Of a stretch of 64,000 nucleotides of DNA, positions 54,787 through 64,000 are shown piece after piece. The notes below the pieces were generated by a model. That model saw only the letters and a list, made by a program, of their open reading frames with translations, had not been told where the DNA came from and did not search any database. The position numbers and the translations under genes are program-made. Positions within the stretch are counted from its first letter, which is position 1; each line of letters opens with the position of its first letter. Origin of the DNA: an uncultured Pluralibacter sp. (GTDB lineage: Bacteria; Pseudomonadota; Gammaproteobacteria; Enterobacterales; Enterobacteriaceae). The stretch spans positions 1 through 64,000 of the forward strand of contig NZ_CAJYMB010000014.1 in NCBI RefSeq assembly GCF_913775985.1, given 5' to 3'.

Positions 54787-56661
54787 ATGAAGAATAACCG
54801 CATATTTAATGTATTTATACAGATAACGCTGGCATTAGCGTTATTGACGCAAATAAGCAGAGTAACTGCGGCTACCGAAGACTCGCCTCCTCAGACGCAG
54901 CCCATTGTGGCATTTATTGGCTCCACCGATATTCACCATCAGCAAAAAAATTACAATAGCTACCTGAGCGGAAAAAATGAGTTTTATGAATCCGTCGCCT
55001 GGAAGGGCGATGTATTAAATTCAAAAATCGTGGTACTGACTAAAGATAAAAGAGTACACAACCTGACCATCACTGCCTCTGACTTTGTGAACGGGCAGCA
55101 GGATAAAATCAGCAGTAATAACGTAAAAGTGACCTGGCTAAAGGATATTCAAGCCAACCTCGGTCGCGGGCAGCTCAATTCTGCGCCCAGCGAAGCCTTC
55201 CCGGATGTGCTCTATACCACCCAGCCCATTAACGCTGATGCTAAAAAGGTTAATGCCGCGTGGATTAATGTCCAAATCCCGCGAGACGCCAAACCCGGCA
55301 CCTATACCGGCACATTATCGGTAAAAGCCAGTGAGATGACCGCGCCGATCAACTTTACCTATACCTATGAAGTTCTTGATTTAACGCTGCCGGATGTCAG
55401 GGAGGCGGATACGCAGATTGAGCTTTGGCAACACCCGTTCGTCAGCGCAAGATATTATGGAATATCCCGGCTAAACGACGTAAATAACAGCAACTGGTTT
55501 AATGAAGAGCACCGCACCTATCTCAATGCGATGATGAAAGAGTATGCGGCGATTGGCGGGCGGGGAGTGGTCGCCACTATCGTTGAAGAGGCCTGGAATC
55601 ATCAGTCTTATGATAACGATCCCTCGATGGTGAAATGGACAAAGAAAAAAGACGGTACCTTTACCTATAACTACGATCTGTTCGACAAGTGGATACAGTT
55701 AAATATTGATGCCGGCGTGCTGGATCCGGAAACCGGGTATGGTCAAATAAAGTCATACAGTATTGTCCCGTGGGAAAATCAGATCACTTATTTTGACGAG
55801 GCCAGCGGCCAGACTAAAAAAGAAAAATTAACCCCCGGCTCTGACGCGTGGAAAAAGCAGTGGACCAGCGTGTTAAGTCACTTTATTGAGCACGTCGACC
55901 AAAAAGGGTGGCTCGGCATCACCTACATCTCAATGGATGAAAGACCTATTTCGCAGCTGCAGCCTGCGGTAAGCCTGATTCAATCCATTGAGTCTAACAG
56001 CGGCAAGAAATTTAAGATCTCCTCGGCAATGAACTTCGAGGCGATCAGCGATTATGATTTTCTCGATAAGATCGATGATATCTCGATTGATTTAGTACAC
56101 TTAAAAAATAACGACGCGGTAAGAAAATTAGCCGAGCACCGGCAAGAAAAAGGGCTGCTGACCACGGTTTATACCGCGACCGGCGATGCGCCAAACAGCA
56201 ATACCATCAGCATGCCTGTAGAAAGCGACTGGGTGCTCTGGTACTCAATGAGCCAGCATCTGTCAGGGTTTATGCGCTGGTCATACGATGGCTGGACGCA
56301 GAATCCCCTCGACAACGTGAATTATAAATACTGGGAGGCCGGCGATCCGCTCTTTATCTATCCGGGCGACAGATGGACAGACACCTATTTCCGCTCATCC
56401 CCGAGATTTGAAAGGCTGAAAGAGGGGATCCGCGACATCAATAAAGCCAAATACCTGATGACGCTCTCTGCCGACAATAAGGCGCGGGTGCAGACATTGG
56501 TGGATAGCCTGCAAAGGCCGCCGCAGGGCGGAAACGGCTGGGGCGCGGCAGTATTGCCCACCGATGCCGCACGCGCGCTGGTGATCGGCGAAACCTGCAG
56601 AATGAAAGACGGCATCAATACCGTTGCCAAGGAGTATCTCAACAGCCGCACGCAAAACTAG
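54787..56661 (+). CDS. Secreted DUF4091 / GH123-like protein
   Basis: A 624-residue protein with a signal peptide (hydrophobic core 8-22, cleavage near VTAA at 27-30), so exported. Residues 35-200 form a beta-rich N-terminal part (SGTLSVKASEMTAPINFTYTYEV region); 205-490 resemble a TIM-barrel; 496-560 carry the DUF4091 signature (MRWSYDGWTQNP, then DPLFIYPGDRW and RFERLKEGIRD). SMDERP at 382-387 holds an Asp384-Glu385 pair like the catalytic pair of GH123 beta-N-acetylgalactosaminidases. That is the best guess; no substrate can be read. AT-richer than neighbours, inserted between ompR and greB. Confidence 0.82.
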   Translation: MKNNRIFNVFIQITLALALLTQISRVTAATEDSPPQTQPIVAFIGSTDIHHQQKNYNSYLSGKNEFYESVAWKGDVLNSKIVVLTKDKRVHNLTITASDFVNGQQDKISSNNVKVTWLKDIQANLGRGQLNSAPSEAFPDVLYTTQPINADAKKVNAAWINVQIPRDAKPGTYTGTLSVKASEMTAPINFTYTYEVLDLTLPDVREADTQIELWQHPFVSARYYGISRLNDVNNSNWFNEEHRTYLNAMMKEYAAIGGRGVVATIVEEAWNHQSYDNDPSMVKWTKKKDGTFTYNYDLFDKWIQLNIDAGVLDPETGYGQIKSYSIVPWENQITYFDEASGQTKKEKLTPGSDAWKKQWTSVLSHFIEHVDQKGWLGITYISMDERPISQLQPAVSLIQSIESNSGKKFKISSAMNFEAISDYDFLDKIDDISIDLVHLKNNDAVRKLAEHRQEKGLLTTVYTATGDAPNSNTISMPVESDWVLWYSMSQHLSGFMRWSYDGWTQNPLDNVNYKYWEAGDPLFIYPGDRWTDTYFRSSPRFERLKEGIRDINKAKYLMTLSADNKARVQTLVDSLQRPPQGGNGWGAAVLPTDAARALVIGETCRMKDGINTVAKEYLNSRTQN

Positions 56662-56680
56662 CGGCCCGCCTCTGCTTGCA

Positions 56681-56711
56681 CAGGATGAAGAGCCAAGGTC
56701 TCTTCATCCTG
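56681..56711 (+). terminator. Hairpin after the DUF4091 gene
   Basis: CAGGATGAAGA (56681-56691) and TCTTCATCCTG (56701-56711) form a perfect 11-base stem with a nine-base loop, 19 bases after the stop codon. There is no long U run, but it is the only candidate transcript end before greB. Confidence 0.6.
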
Positions 56712-56806
56712 CTCCCCTCCCCCGCGCGTTTTCTCGTCCGGGCTTTCATTTGCCGCGTTCGCTGGTTAAGGTACTGCGGTGAAAGATGACCTGGGAAGAT
56801 CTGCAA

Positions 56807-57280
56807 ATGAAAACGCCGCTTATCACCCGCGAAGGGTACGAGAAGTTAAAGAAAGAGATGGACTATCTCTGGCGGGAAGAGCGTCCTGAAGTCACTAAAA
56901 AAGTGACCTGGGCGGCAAGCCTCGGCGACCGCAGCGAAAACGCCGATTACCAGTACAACAAAAAGCGCCTGCGGGAAATTGACCGCCGGGTGCGCTACCT
57001 CACCAAGTGCCTCGAACGGCTGAAAATCGTCGATTACTCCCCGCAGCAGGAGGGAAAAGTCTTCTTCGGCGCGTGGGTCGAGATTGAAAACGACGATGGC
57101 GACAGCAAGCGCTTTCGCATTGTCGGCTATGACGAAATTTTTGGCCGCAACGACTACATCTCCATCGACTCGCCGATGGCCCGGGCGCTGCTGAAAAAAG
57201 AGGTCGGCGATCTGGCAGTGGTGCAAACCCCCGTCGGGGAAGCCAGCTGGTACGTGAACGAGATTGTTTACGTCAAATGA
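56807..57280 (+). CDS. greB: Transcription elongation factor GreB
   Basis: GreB stimulates cleavage of backtracked RNA in RNA polymerase. The 157-residue protein has the N-terminal coiled coil with the acidic tip (LGDRSENADYQYNKKRLREIDRR) and the C-terminal globular domain. The start MKTPLITREGYEK matches the family; the ATG at 56786 would add seven residues. It precedes tex by 105 bases. Confidence 0.95.
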   Translation: MKTPLITREGYEKLKKEMDYLWREERPEVTKKVTWAASLGDRSENADYQYNKKRLREIDRRVRYLTKCLERLKIVDYSPQQEGKVFFGAWVEIENDDGDSKRFRIVGYDEIFGRNDYISIDSPMARALLKKEVGDLAVVQTPVGEASWYVNEIVYVK

Positions 57281-57385
57281 GCCGCCCGAAAACTCCGATT
57301 GGCAGGCGGACGGCTGGCATTTTTGCCGGTCAGTCCGTATAACTGTCCCCCTGTTTTTCTATCCACCAGACAAAAAATAGCCACC

Positions 57386-59704
57386 ATGAATAATTCGCTC
57401 TGCCGCATCATTGCGGGTGAACTTCAGGCACGAAACGAGCAGGTAGAAGCTGCCGTTCGCCTGCTTGATGAAGGGAATACCGTGCCGTTTATCGCGCGCT
57501 ATCGTAAGGAAGTCACCGGCGGGCTGGATGATACCCAGCTTCGCCAGCTTGAGACGCGACTGGGCTACCTGCGTGAACTGGAGGATCGCCGCCAGGCAAT
57601 CCTTAAATCCATCACCGAGCAGGGCAAGCTGAGCGACGCGCTGGCGAACGCCATTAACGGCACCCTCAGCAAAACCGAGCTGGAAGACCTCTATCTTCCC
57701 TACAAACCCAAGCGCCGCACCCGCGGGCAGATTGCCATTGAAGCCGGGCTGGAGCCGCTGGCGGATCTGCTGTGGAATGAACCGTCGCACTCACCCGAGG
57801 CGGAAGCCGAAAAGTACATCGACGCGGATAAAGGCGTTGCCGACGTGAAAGCCGCCCTCGACGGCGCGCGCTATATCCTGATGGAGCGCTTTGCCGAAGA
57901 CGCCGGGCTGCTGGCGAAAGTGCGCGATTACCTGTGGCGCAATGCCCACCTGGTTTCCGCGGTGGTCAGCGGCAAAGAGGAAGAAGGGGCGAAATTCCGC
58001 GACTACTTCGATCACCACGAACCGCTTTCCACCGTGCCGTCCCACCGCGCGCTGGCGATGTTCCGCGGCCGCAACGAAGGTATTCTCCAGCTGGCGCTTA
58101 ATCCCGATCCGCAGTTCGACGAGCCGCCAAAAGAGAGCCACTGCGAACAGATTATTATCGACCATCTCGGCCTGCGCCTGAACGGCGCGCCGGCGGATGC
58201 CTGGCGCAAAGGCGTGGTGAGCTGGACCTGGCGCATTAAGGTGCTGATGCACCTGGAAACGGAGCTGATGGGCACCGTGCGCGAGCGCGCCGAAGATGAA
58301 GCAATTAACGTGTTCGCCCGCAACTTGCACGATCTACTGATGGCCGCACCGGCGGGCCTGCGCGCCACCATGGGCCTCGATCCGGGCCTGCGCACCGGCG
58401 TAAAAGTGGCGGTGGTGGACGCCACCGGCAAGCTGGTGGCAACCGATACTATTTATCCGCACACCGGCCAGGCGGCAAAAGCAGCGGTGGCCGTGGCCGC
58501 CCTGTGCGAGAAGCATAACGTAGAGCTGGTGGCCATCGGCAACGGCACCGCCTCGCGCGAAACCGAACGTTTCTACCTCGACGTGCAGAAGCAGTTCCCG
58601 AAAGTGACCGCGCAGAAGGTTATCGTCAGCGAAGCGGGAGCGTCCGTTTACTCCGCCTCCGAGCTGGCGGCGCTGGAGTTCCCGGATCTGGATGTTTCCC
58701 TGCGCGGGGCAGTCTCTATTGCCCGCCGCCTGCAGGATCCGCTGGCGGAGCTGGTGAAAATTGACCCGAAATCCATCGGCGTCGGCCAGTATCAGCACGA
58801 CGTCAGCCAGAGCCAGCTGGCCCGCAAGCTGGACGCGGTAGTGGAAGACTGCGTGAACGCCGTCGGTGTGGATCTCAACACCGCCTCAGTGCCGCTGCTC
58901 ACCCGCGTCGCCGGCCTGACCCGCATGATGGCGCAGAATATCGTGGCCTGGCGCGATGAGAACGGCCAGTTCCAGAACCGCCAGCAGCTGCTGAAAGTGA
59001 GCCGCCTGGGGCCAAAAGCCTTCGAGCAGTGTGCGGGCTTCCTGCGCATCAATCACGGTGACAACCCGCTCGACGCCTCCACCGTTCACCCGGAAGCCTA
59101 TCCGGTGGTAGAGCGCATTCTGGCGGCGACCGAGCAGGCGCTGCAGGATTTAATGGGCAACAGCAGCAGCCTGCGCAACGTCAGGGCAGTGGATTTCACC
59201 GACGAGCGCTTCGGCCTGCCGACGGTAACCGACATCATCAAGGAGCTGGAAAAACCCGGACGCGACCCGCGCCCTGAGTTTAAAACCGCACAATTCGCCG
59301 ACGGCGTAGAAACCATGAAGGATCTGCTGCCCGGCATGGTACTGGAAGGTGCGGTCACCAACGTCACCAACTTCGGCGCGTTTGTGGATATCGGCGTGCA
59401 TCAGGACGGGCTGGTCCACATCTCTTCTCTGGCGGACAAGTTCGTCGAAGATCCGCATACCGTGGTGAAAGCGGGCGATATCGTCAAAGTGAAGGTGCTG
59501 GACGTCGATCTTCAGCGCAAGCGCATCGCGCTGACCATGCGCCTTGACGAGCAGCCCGGCGAAAGCGGCTCCCGGCGCGGCGGTGCGAACAGCAGCGGCA
59601 ATCGCCCGGCGGCGAAACCCGCTAAACCGCGAGGTCGCGAAGCGAGCCCGGCAGGCAACAGCGCGATGATGGACGCGCTGGCGGCGGCGTTTAAGAAGAA
59701 GTAG
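57386..59704 (+). CDS. tex: Tex family RNA-binding transcription accessory protein
   Basis: Tex (YhgF in E. coli) is a nucleic-acid-binding protein linked to transcription and tolerance of genotoxic stress. The 772-residue protein has the helical N-terminal region, a YqgF/RNase H-like domain (about 325-460, [15 protein letters not shown]), helix-hairpin-helix motifs (about 490-560) and a C-terminal S1 domain (about 650-720, [21 protein letters not shown]), then a basic tail. The start [12 protein letters not shown] gives the family length. Its terminator is at 59751-59776. Confidence 0.95.
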   Translation: MNNSLCRIIAGELQARNEQVEAAVRLLDEGNTVPFIARYRKEVTGGLDDTQLRQLETRLGYLRELEDRRQAILKSITEQGKLSDALANAINGTLSKTELEDLYLPYKPKRRTRGQIAIEAGLEPLADLLWNEPSHSPEAEAEKYIDADKGVADVKAALDGARYILMERFAEDAGLLAKVRDYLWRNAHLVSAVVSGKEEEGAKFRDYFDHHEPLSTVPSHRALAMFRGRNEGILQLALNPDPQFDEPPKESHCEQIIIDHLGLRLNGAPADAWRKGVVSWTWRIKVLMHLETELMGTVRERAEDEAINVFARNLHDLLMAAPAGLRATMGLDPGLRTGVKVAVVDATGKLVATDTIYPHTGQAAKAAVAVAALCEKHNVELVAIGNGTASRETERFYLDVQKQFPKVTAQKVIVSEAGASVYSASELAALEFPDLDVSLRGAVSIARRLQDPLAELVKIDPKSIGVGQYQHDVSQSQLARKLDAVVEDCVNAVGVDLNTASVPLLTRVAGLTRMMAQNIVAWRDENGQFQNRQQLLKVSRLGPKAFEQCAGFLRINHGDNPLDASTVHPEAYPVVERILAATEQALQDLMGNSSSLRNVRAVDFTDERFGLPTVTDIIKELEKPGRDPRPEFKTAQFADGVETMKDLLPGMVLEGAVTNVTNFGAFVDIGVHQDGLVHISSLADKFVEDPHTVVKAGDIVKVKVLDVDLQRKRIALTMRLDEQPGESGSRRGGANSSGNRPAAKPAKPRGREASPAGNSAMMDALAAAFKKK

Positions 59705-59750
59705 CTCTGATAGAACCTCAATAGGGTTTTAAACAGTGCCGACACTCAAG

Positions 59751-59776
59751 GCCAGCCCCCACGGGCTGGCTTTTTT
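59751..59776 (+). terminator. Terminator of tex
   Basis: GCCAGCCC (59751-59758) and GGGCTGGC (59763-59770) form a perfect 8-base stem with a CCAC loop followed by TTTTTT. Confidence 0.92.
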
Positions 59777-60151
59777 ATACCCAAAACAGATCATTTTTAC
59801 TGAATCCCGCGTGAAACGGCGCAGCTGCCATATTACCCGGCAAATCCACAGAGATAAGCGGCGCTGAATTGAGCAGTACGGTCCTTTTTATGCAGTCGCC
59901 AAACGCAGCTCCGGCGTCCATTAACGCTCTGTAAGCATGGTTATCATTGCCTGTGCCCGCTTTTCTACCGCTATCTCATAAAACGAACCTTTTTATCTTC
60001 GACAGTAGGCTCCATATATTAAGGAATATATTTTTCGCACGCGATTTGCTGGCTTAAACCTTATTTTGACGGCTTAAAAAAATAACGTCATATCATTTTT
60101 CATATCAGCAACATTTAATTCATTGGTGAAACATTCGTCGCCGAATAAATA

Positions 60152-60165
60152 TTGAGCAAAGTCAA
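60152..60165. promoter_or_regulatory. Candidate FNR site of the feo operon
   Basis: TTGAGCAAAGTCAA keeps the TTGA and TCAA arms of the FNR consensus with one deviation in each inner base. If centred at -41.5, transcription would start near 60200, upstream of the Fur-like site. feoABC is FNR-activated in E. coli. Confidence 0.55.
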
Positions 60166-60222
60166 AGCCAGGCTAAATTAATTGCCTGTACCGCGCTTTA
60201 CCTCCCAGTATTGATTGAAGGC

Positions 60223-60241
60223 AGTAATTATTCTCATTATC
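60223..60241. promoter_or_regulatory. Candidate Fur box of the feo operon
   Basis: The minus strand of this 19-base stretch reads GATAATGAGAATAATTACT, agreeing with the Fur consensus at 15 of 19 positions. It lies about 110 bases before feoA, fitting iron repression. Confidence 0.65.
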
Positions 60242-60255
60242 ATCGTAGGCGTTGA

Positions 60256-60576
<321 letters not shown>

Positions 60577-60604
60577 TCCCTGCCTGTAAAACGAGTCCAA
60601 TAAA

Positions 60605-62923
60605 ATGAAAAAATTAACCATCGGCTTAATTGGCAATCCGAATTCCGGTAAAACCACGCTCTTTAATCAACTGACCGGCGCGCGCCAGCGCGTGGGCAAC
60701 TGGGCAGGCGTCACCGTTGAGCGCAAAGAAGGCCAGTTTGCCACCACCGATCATCAGGTCACGCTGGTGGATCTGCCCGGCACCTACTCGCTCACCACCA
60801 TCTCCTCCCAGACCTCTCTTGATGAGCAGATTGCCTGCCACTACATTCTCAGCGGCAGTGCAGACCTGCTTATCAACGTGGTAGACGCCTCAAATCTGGA
60901 GCGCAACCTCTATCTGACGCTGCAGCTGCTGGAACTCGGCATTCCCTGCATCGTGGCGCTGAACATGCTGGATATTGCCGAAAAGCAGCAGATCCACATT
61001 GATGTAGACGCGCTGGCTACCCGGCTGGGATGCCCGGTAGTGCCGCTGGTGTCCACCCGCGGTCGCGGCATCGAAGCGCTGAAAATGGCCATTGACCGCC
61101 ACCGGGGTAACCAGGCGGTGGATCTGGTGCACTATCCAAAGCCGCTGCTGCGCGAAGCCGACGTACTGGCCCAGGCCACGCCGGCGGATATGCCGATGCA
61201 GCAGCGCCGCTGGCTGGGGCTGCAAATGCTCGAAGGTGATATCTACAGCCGCGCCTACGCCGGCGACGCGACGCACAATCTTGAGGCCTCGCTGGCCCGG
61301 CTCGAAAACGAAATAGACGATCCGGCTCTGCACATTGCCGACGCCCGCTACCAGACTATCGCTGCCGTATGCGATGCGGTCAGCAATACCCTGACCGCCG
61401 AGCCGAGCCGCTTTACCACCGCCGTGGATAAAATCATCCTCAATCGCTTCCTCGGGCTGCCGGTTTTTCTGTTCGTGATGTACCTGATGTTCCTGCTCGC
61501 CATTAACATCGGCGGCGCGCTGCAGCCCATTTTCGACGGCGGCTCGGTGGCGATTTTCATCCACGGCATTCAGTGGCTGGGCGCCGTGCTGCACTTCCCT
61601 GACTGGCTGACCATTTTCCTCGCCCAGGGGATCGGCGGCGGCATCAATACCGTCCTGCCGCTGGTACCGCAGATTGGCATGATGTATCTGTTCCTCTCCT
61701 TCCTTGAGGACTCTGGCTACATGGCCCGCGCCGCATTCGTGATGGACCGTCTGATGCAGGCCCTGGGTCTGCCGGGCAAATCCTTCGTGCCGCTGATCGT
61801 CGGCTTCGGCTGCAACGTACCGTCGGTGATGGGCGCACGCACGCTGGACGCGCCGCGCGAGCGGCTGATGACCATCATGATGGCGCCGTTTATGTCCTGC
61901 GGCGCGCGGCTGGCGATTTTCGCCGTCTTCGCCGCGGCTTTCTTCGGTCAGAACGGCGCGCTGGCGGTCTTCTCCCTGTACGTGCTGGGCATTGTGATGG
62001 CGATCCTGACCGGGCTGATGCTGAAGCACACCATCATGCGTGGAGAAGCGTCGCCGTTCGTGATGGAGCTGCCGGTCTATCACGTTCCGCATCTGAAAAG
62101 CCTGGTGATCCAGACCTGGCAGCGCCTGAAAGGCTTCGTGCTGCGCGCCGGTAAGGTGATTGTCATTGTCAGTATCTTCCTCAGCGCCCTGAACAGCTTT
62201 ACCCTCAGCGGCAAAGCCGCCGACAGCATCAACGACTCGGCGCTGGCCTCCGTCAGCCGGGTGATCACTCCGATATTCAAACCCATTGGGGTCCATGAGG
62301 ATAACTGGCAGGCCACCGTCGGCCTGTTTACCGGCGCAATGGCGAAAGAAGTGGTGGTCGGCACGCTCAACACGCTGTATACCGCCGAAAATATTCAGGA
62401 AGAAGCATTCAACCCGGCCGAGTTCAGCCTCACGGGAGAACTTGGCGAAGCGGCCAGCGAAACCTGGCAGAGCCTGAAGGACACCTTCAGCCTCAGCGTG
62501 CTGGCGAACCCGATTGAAGCCAGCAAGGGCGATGGCGAAATGGCCACCGGTTCAATGGGCGTAATGAGCAGCAAGTTCGGCAGCCCGGCGGCGGCCTACA
62601 GCTACCTGATTTTCGTCCTGCTCTATATTCCGTGCATCTCGGTAATGGGCGCGATCGCGCGCGAATCCAGCCGCGGCTGGATGGGCTTCTCGATTCTGTG
62701 GGGGCTCAATATCGCCTATTCGCTGTCAACGCTGTTCTATCAGGTCTCCAGCTACAGCCAGCACCCGCGCTATAGCCTGGTGTGTATCCTTGCGGTGGTG
62801 CTGTTTAACATTATCGTGCTGGGCCTGCTGCGCCGGGCCCGTAGCCGGGTTGAGGTCAACCTGGCCGCAACCCATAAAACGGTCCACAGCTGCTGCAGCA
62901 GCAGCGCCGGCGACTGCCATTAA
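60605..62923 (+). CDS. feoB: Ferrous iron permease FeoB
   Basis: FeoB is the inner-membrane Fe(II) transporter with an N-terminal G-protein domain. The 772-residue protein has G1 GNPNSGKT (10-17), G3 DLPGTYSL, G4 NMLD (about 119-122), the GDI linker and two Gate motifs in the membrane part (VGFGCNVPSVMGAR; the later one PCISVMGAIARES), with about 8-10 membrane helices and Cys near the C-terminus (SCCSSSAGDC). Confidence 0.97.
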   Translation: MKKLTIGLIGNPNSGKTTLFNQLTGARQRVGNWAGVTVERKEGQFATTDHQVTLVDLPGTYSLTTISSQTSLDEQIACHYILSGSADLLINVVDASNLERNLYLTLQLLELGIPCIVALNMLDIAEKQQIHIDVDALATRLGCPVVPLVSTRGRGIEALKMAIDRHRGNQAVDLVHYPKPLLREADVLAQATPADMPMQQRRWLGLQMLEGDIYSRAYAGDATHNLEASLARLENEIDDPALHIADARYQTIAAVCDAVSNTLTAEPSRFTTAVDKIILNRFLGLPVFLFVMYLMFLLAINIGGALQPIFDGGSVAIFIHGIQWLGAVLHFPDWLTIFLAQGIGGGINTVLPLVPQIGMMYLFLSFLEDSGYMARAAFVMDRLMQALGLPGKSFVPLIVGFGCNVPSVMGARTLDAPRERLMTIMMAPFMSCGARLAIFAVFAAAFFGQNGALAVFSLYVLGIVMAILTGLMLKHTIMRGEASPFVMELPVYHVPHLKSLVIQTWQRLKGFVLRAGKVIVIVSIFLSALNSFTLSGKAADSINDSALASVSRVITPIFKPIGVHEDNWQATVGLFTGAMAKEVVVGTLNTLYTAENIQEEAFNPAEFSLTGELGEAASETWQSLKDTFSLSVLANPIEASKGDGEMATGSMGVMSSKFGSPAAAYSYLIFVLLYIPCISVMGAIARESSRGWMGFSILWGLNIAYSLSTLFYQVSSYSQHPRYSLVCILAVVLFNIIVLGLLRRARSRVEVNLAATHKTVHSCCSSSAGDCH

Positions 62924-62935
62924 CAGGAGGCAACC

Positions 62936-63172
62936 GTGACTTCAATGATTGCGCTGCGCGATACGCTGGCGCTTCAGGGACGAATGGAGGCCAGCCAGCT
63001 CAGCCGCGCCCTGCACGCGCCGCAGCCAATGGTTGACGCCATGCTGCTGCGTCTGGAGGCGATGGGAAAAGCGAAGCGGATTATTGACGATCCGCAGTCG
63101 TGCCTGACCGGCAGCTGTAAAAGCTGCCCGGAGGGAAAAGCCTGCCGGCGCGAGCTATGGACGCTGGTATGA
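62936..63172 (+). CDS. feoC: FeoC, small regulator of the Feo transporter
   Basis: FeoC is a winged-helix protein that stabilises FeoB and, in Klebsiella, is reported to bind an oxygen-sensitive [4Fe-4S] cluster. The 78-residue product has the four cysteines Cys56, Cys61, Cys64 and Cys70 ([19 protein letters not shown]). It starts with GTG preceded by AGGAGG; an ATG at 62945 is less likely. Its stop is one base from the convergent bioH stop. Confidence 0.93.
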   Translation: MTSMIALRDTLALQGRMEASQLSRALHAPQPMVDAMLLRLEAMGKAKRIIDDPQSCLTGSCKSCPEGKACRRELWTLV

Positions 63173-63173
63173 A

Positions 63174-63968
63174 TCACGCGGGCTGCGGCCCGCTTTTTTT
63201 CGCCTGCGGTTTGAGCGCCAGCAGCGTCTCGCAAAACGCCTCGGGATGTGAGACAAATGGCGCGTGGGCCGCCTTATCCAGAATCAGCGAGCGGCTGTTA
63301 GGCCACAGCTCATCCAACAGCAGCGCAATTTTGCGCGGGACCAGGCCGTCGAGATAGCCGTAAATACGCAAGAACGGCACCTCTAACGCGCGCAGCGGCT
63401 CGCGGAGGTCGGCGGTTTTAAGGATCTCCAGCCCGCCGTTGAGTACCGCTTCCGGCGGCATTGGCAGGGCCAGCACCGCGCTCTTCAGCTTGCGCGCGTC
63501 CTGACGGGCGCTTTCGGTTCCCAGAGTTTGCAGCGCCAGGAAGCGCTCGACGGTTTTCTGAAAATCCTCGCTCAGCTGGCGCTGAAAGCCGGCCAGCGCT
63601 TCCGGTTTGATCCCCGGCCAGCCGTCGCGGGCGGCAAAGCACGGCGACGATGCAACAGTGACCAGCGCCTCAACCCGCTCGGGCGCGCTCAGCGCTATCT
63701 GGCTCGCCACCAGCCCGCCGAGGCTCCAGCCGAGCCAGATGGCTTTCGGCGGTGCCTTCTCCAGCACCCTCTCCGCCATCGCCTCCAGCGCCATCGCGCC
63801 AAATCCCCGGCTGCGCCCGAAGCCCGGCAGGTCTACCCGGTGCAGCGTGAAATGCGCGCTCAGCTGGGGCACGATGCAATCCCACACTTCCGCGTTCAGC
63901 CCCCATCCGTGCAGCAGCACAAGATGCGTATTTCCCTCGCCGGCGGTTTGCCACCAGATGTCGTTCAT
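63174..63968 (-). CDS. bioH: Pimeloyl-ACP methyl ester carboxylesterase BioH
   Basis: BioH removes the methyl group from pimeloyl-ACP methyl ester in biotin synthesis. The 264-residue alpha/beta-hydrolase has the nucleophile Ser82 in GWSLGG, with Asp in YLDGLVP and His in AAHAPF completing the triad. It is eight residues longer than E. coli BioH: the extra tail KKSGPQPA is encoded by the feoABC terminator. Confidence 0.95.
   Translation of the reverse strand: MNDIWWQTAGEGNTHLVLLHGWGLNAEVWDCIVPQLSAHFTLHRVDLPGFGRSRGFGAMALEAMAERVLEKAPPKAIWLGWSLGGLVASQIALSAPERVEALVTVASSPCFAARDGWPGIKPEALAGFQRQLSEDFQKTVERFLALQTLGTESARQDARKLKSAVLALPMPPEAVLNGGLEILKTADLREPLRALEVPFLRIYGYLDGLVPRKIALLLDELWPNSRSLILDKAAHAPFVSHPEAFCETLLALKPQAKKSGPQPA
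63178..63200 (+). terminator. Terminator of feoABC, within the bioH 3' coding end
   Basis: GCGGGC (63178-63183) and GCCCGC (63188-63193) form a six-base stem with a TGCG loop followed by T7 on the plus strand. It starts six bases after the feoC stop and lies entirely inside the last codons of bioH on the other strand. Confidence 0.88.
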
Positions 63969-63991
63969 CAGCTATTGTCTCGTTTATTAAT

Positions 63992-63998
63992 CCGGAGG
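63992..63998 (+). promoter_or_regulatory. Likely ribosome binding site of the next rightward gene
   Basis: The window ends in CCGGAGGAT. GGAGG at this place, upstream of and divergent from bioH, is where gntX begins in E. coli. The gene itself is outside the window, so this is inference from order. Confidence 0.4.
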
Positions 63999-64000
63999 AT

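Noticed and set aside
60890..62296. A 468-codon open frame antisense to feoB
   Set aside because: Shadow of a well-conserved gene; composition is unlike a real protein (many His, Gln, Arg).

Overview
The window is a chromosomal segment of a member of the Enterobacteriaceae, probably from the Enterobacter/Klebsiella/Cedecea side of the family; I cannot resolve the genus. The evidence is near-identity by eye of many proteins to the E. coli versions (CRP, OmpR, RpsL, RpsG, EF-G, AroK) and an E. coli-like gene order from tufA through the str operon, crp, nirBD, the dam superoperon, mrcA, ompR-envZ and feoABC to bioH. Most genes are GC-rich. I see no rRNA, tRNA, insertion sequence, prophage or CRISPR array.

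Layout. 1-3.5 kb: str operon (tufA partial, fusA, rpsG, rpsL), read leftward from a strong sigma70 promoter. 3.5-10.1 kb: tusBCD and yheO, fkpA, slyX/slyD, and yheV-kefB-kefG. 10.2-17.8 kb: the yheS-yheT-yheU-prkB block, interrupted between yheS and yheT by a nicotinamide-salvage module: nadV and a PRPP synthetase homologue facing a Nudix-related repressor, NrtR. 17.8-24.6 kb: yhfA, crp, yhfK, argD-pabA-fic-yhfG and ppiA. 24.9-33.8 kb: tsgA, a cytosine deaminase gene, nirB-nirD-cysG without nirC, then trpS and gph. 33.7-38.5 kb: rpe, dam, damX, aroB and aroK. 38.8-44.7 kb: hofQPONM (DNA-uptake/pilus-assembly-like) divergent from mrcA. 44.7-51.8 kb: nudE, igaA, yrfG-hslR-hslO and pckA. 51.9-56.7 kb: a solitary NadS-type antitoxin-like regulator, envZ-ompR, and an AT-richer gene for a secreted DUF4091/GH123-like protein. 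56.8-64 kb: greB, tex, feoABC and bioH; the last bases look like the ribosome binding site of the next rightward gene, presumably gntX.

Compared with my memory of E. coli K-12, the accessory additions are the nadV-prs-nrtR module, codA beside nirB, the NadS-like gene between pckA and envZ, and the DUF4091 gene between ompR and greB. nirC, the frl/yhf cluster, yhgE and yhgA are not present. The NAD module reads as a regulated unit: NrtR's probable operator is a tandem pair of TGTC-N5-GACA palindromes lying on the prs-nadV promoter, PRPP synthetase supplies PRPP, and NadV uses it to turn nicotinamide into NMN.

Regulatory sites readable by eye include the str promoter, NarL and FNR sites at nirB, Fur and FNR candidates at feoA, CRP boxes upstream of ppiA/tsgA and pckA, and tandem ARG boxes upstream of argD. 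Several convergent gene pairs share hairpin terminators, and two convergent junctions (yhfK/argD and feoC/bioH) are compressed so that coding sequence and transcript ends overlap or abut.
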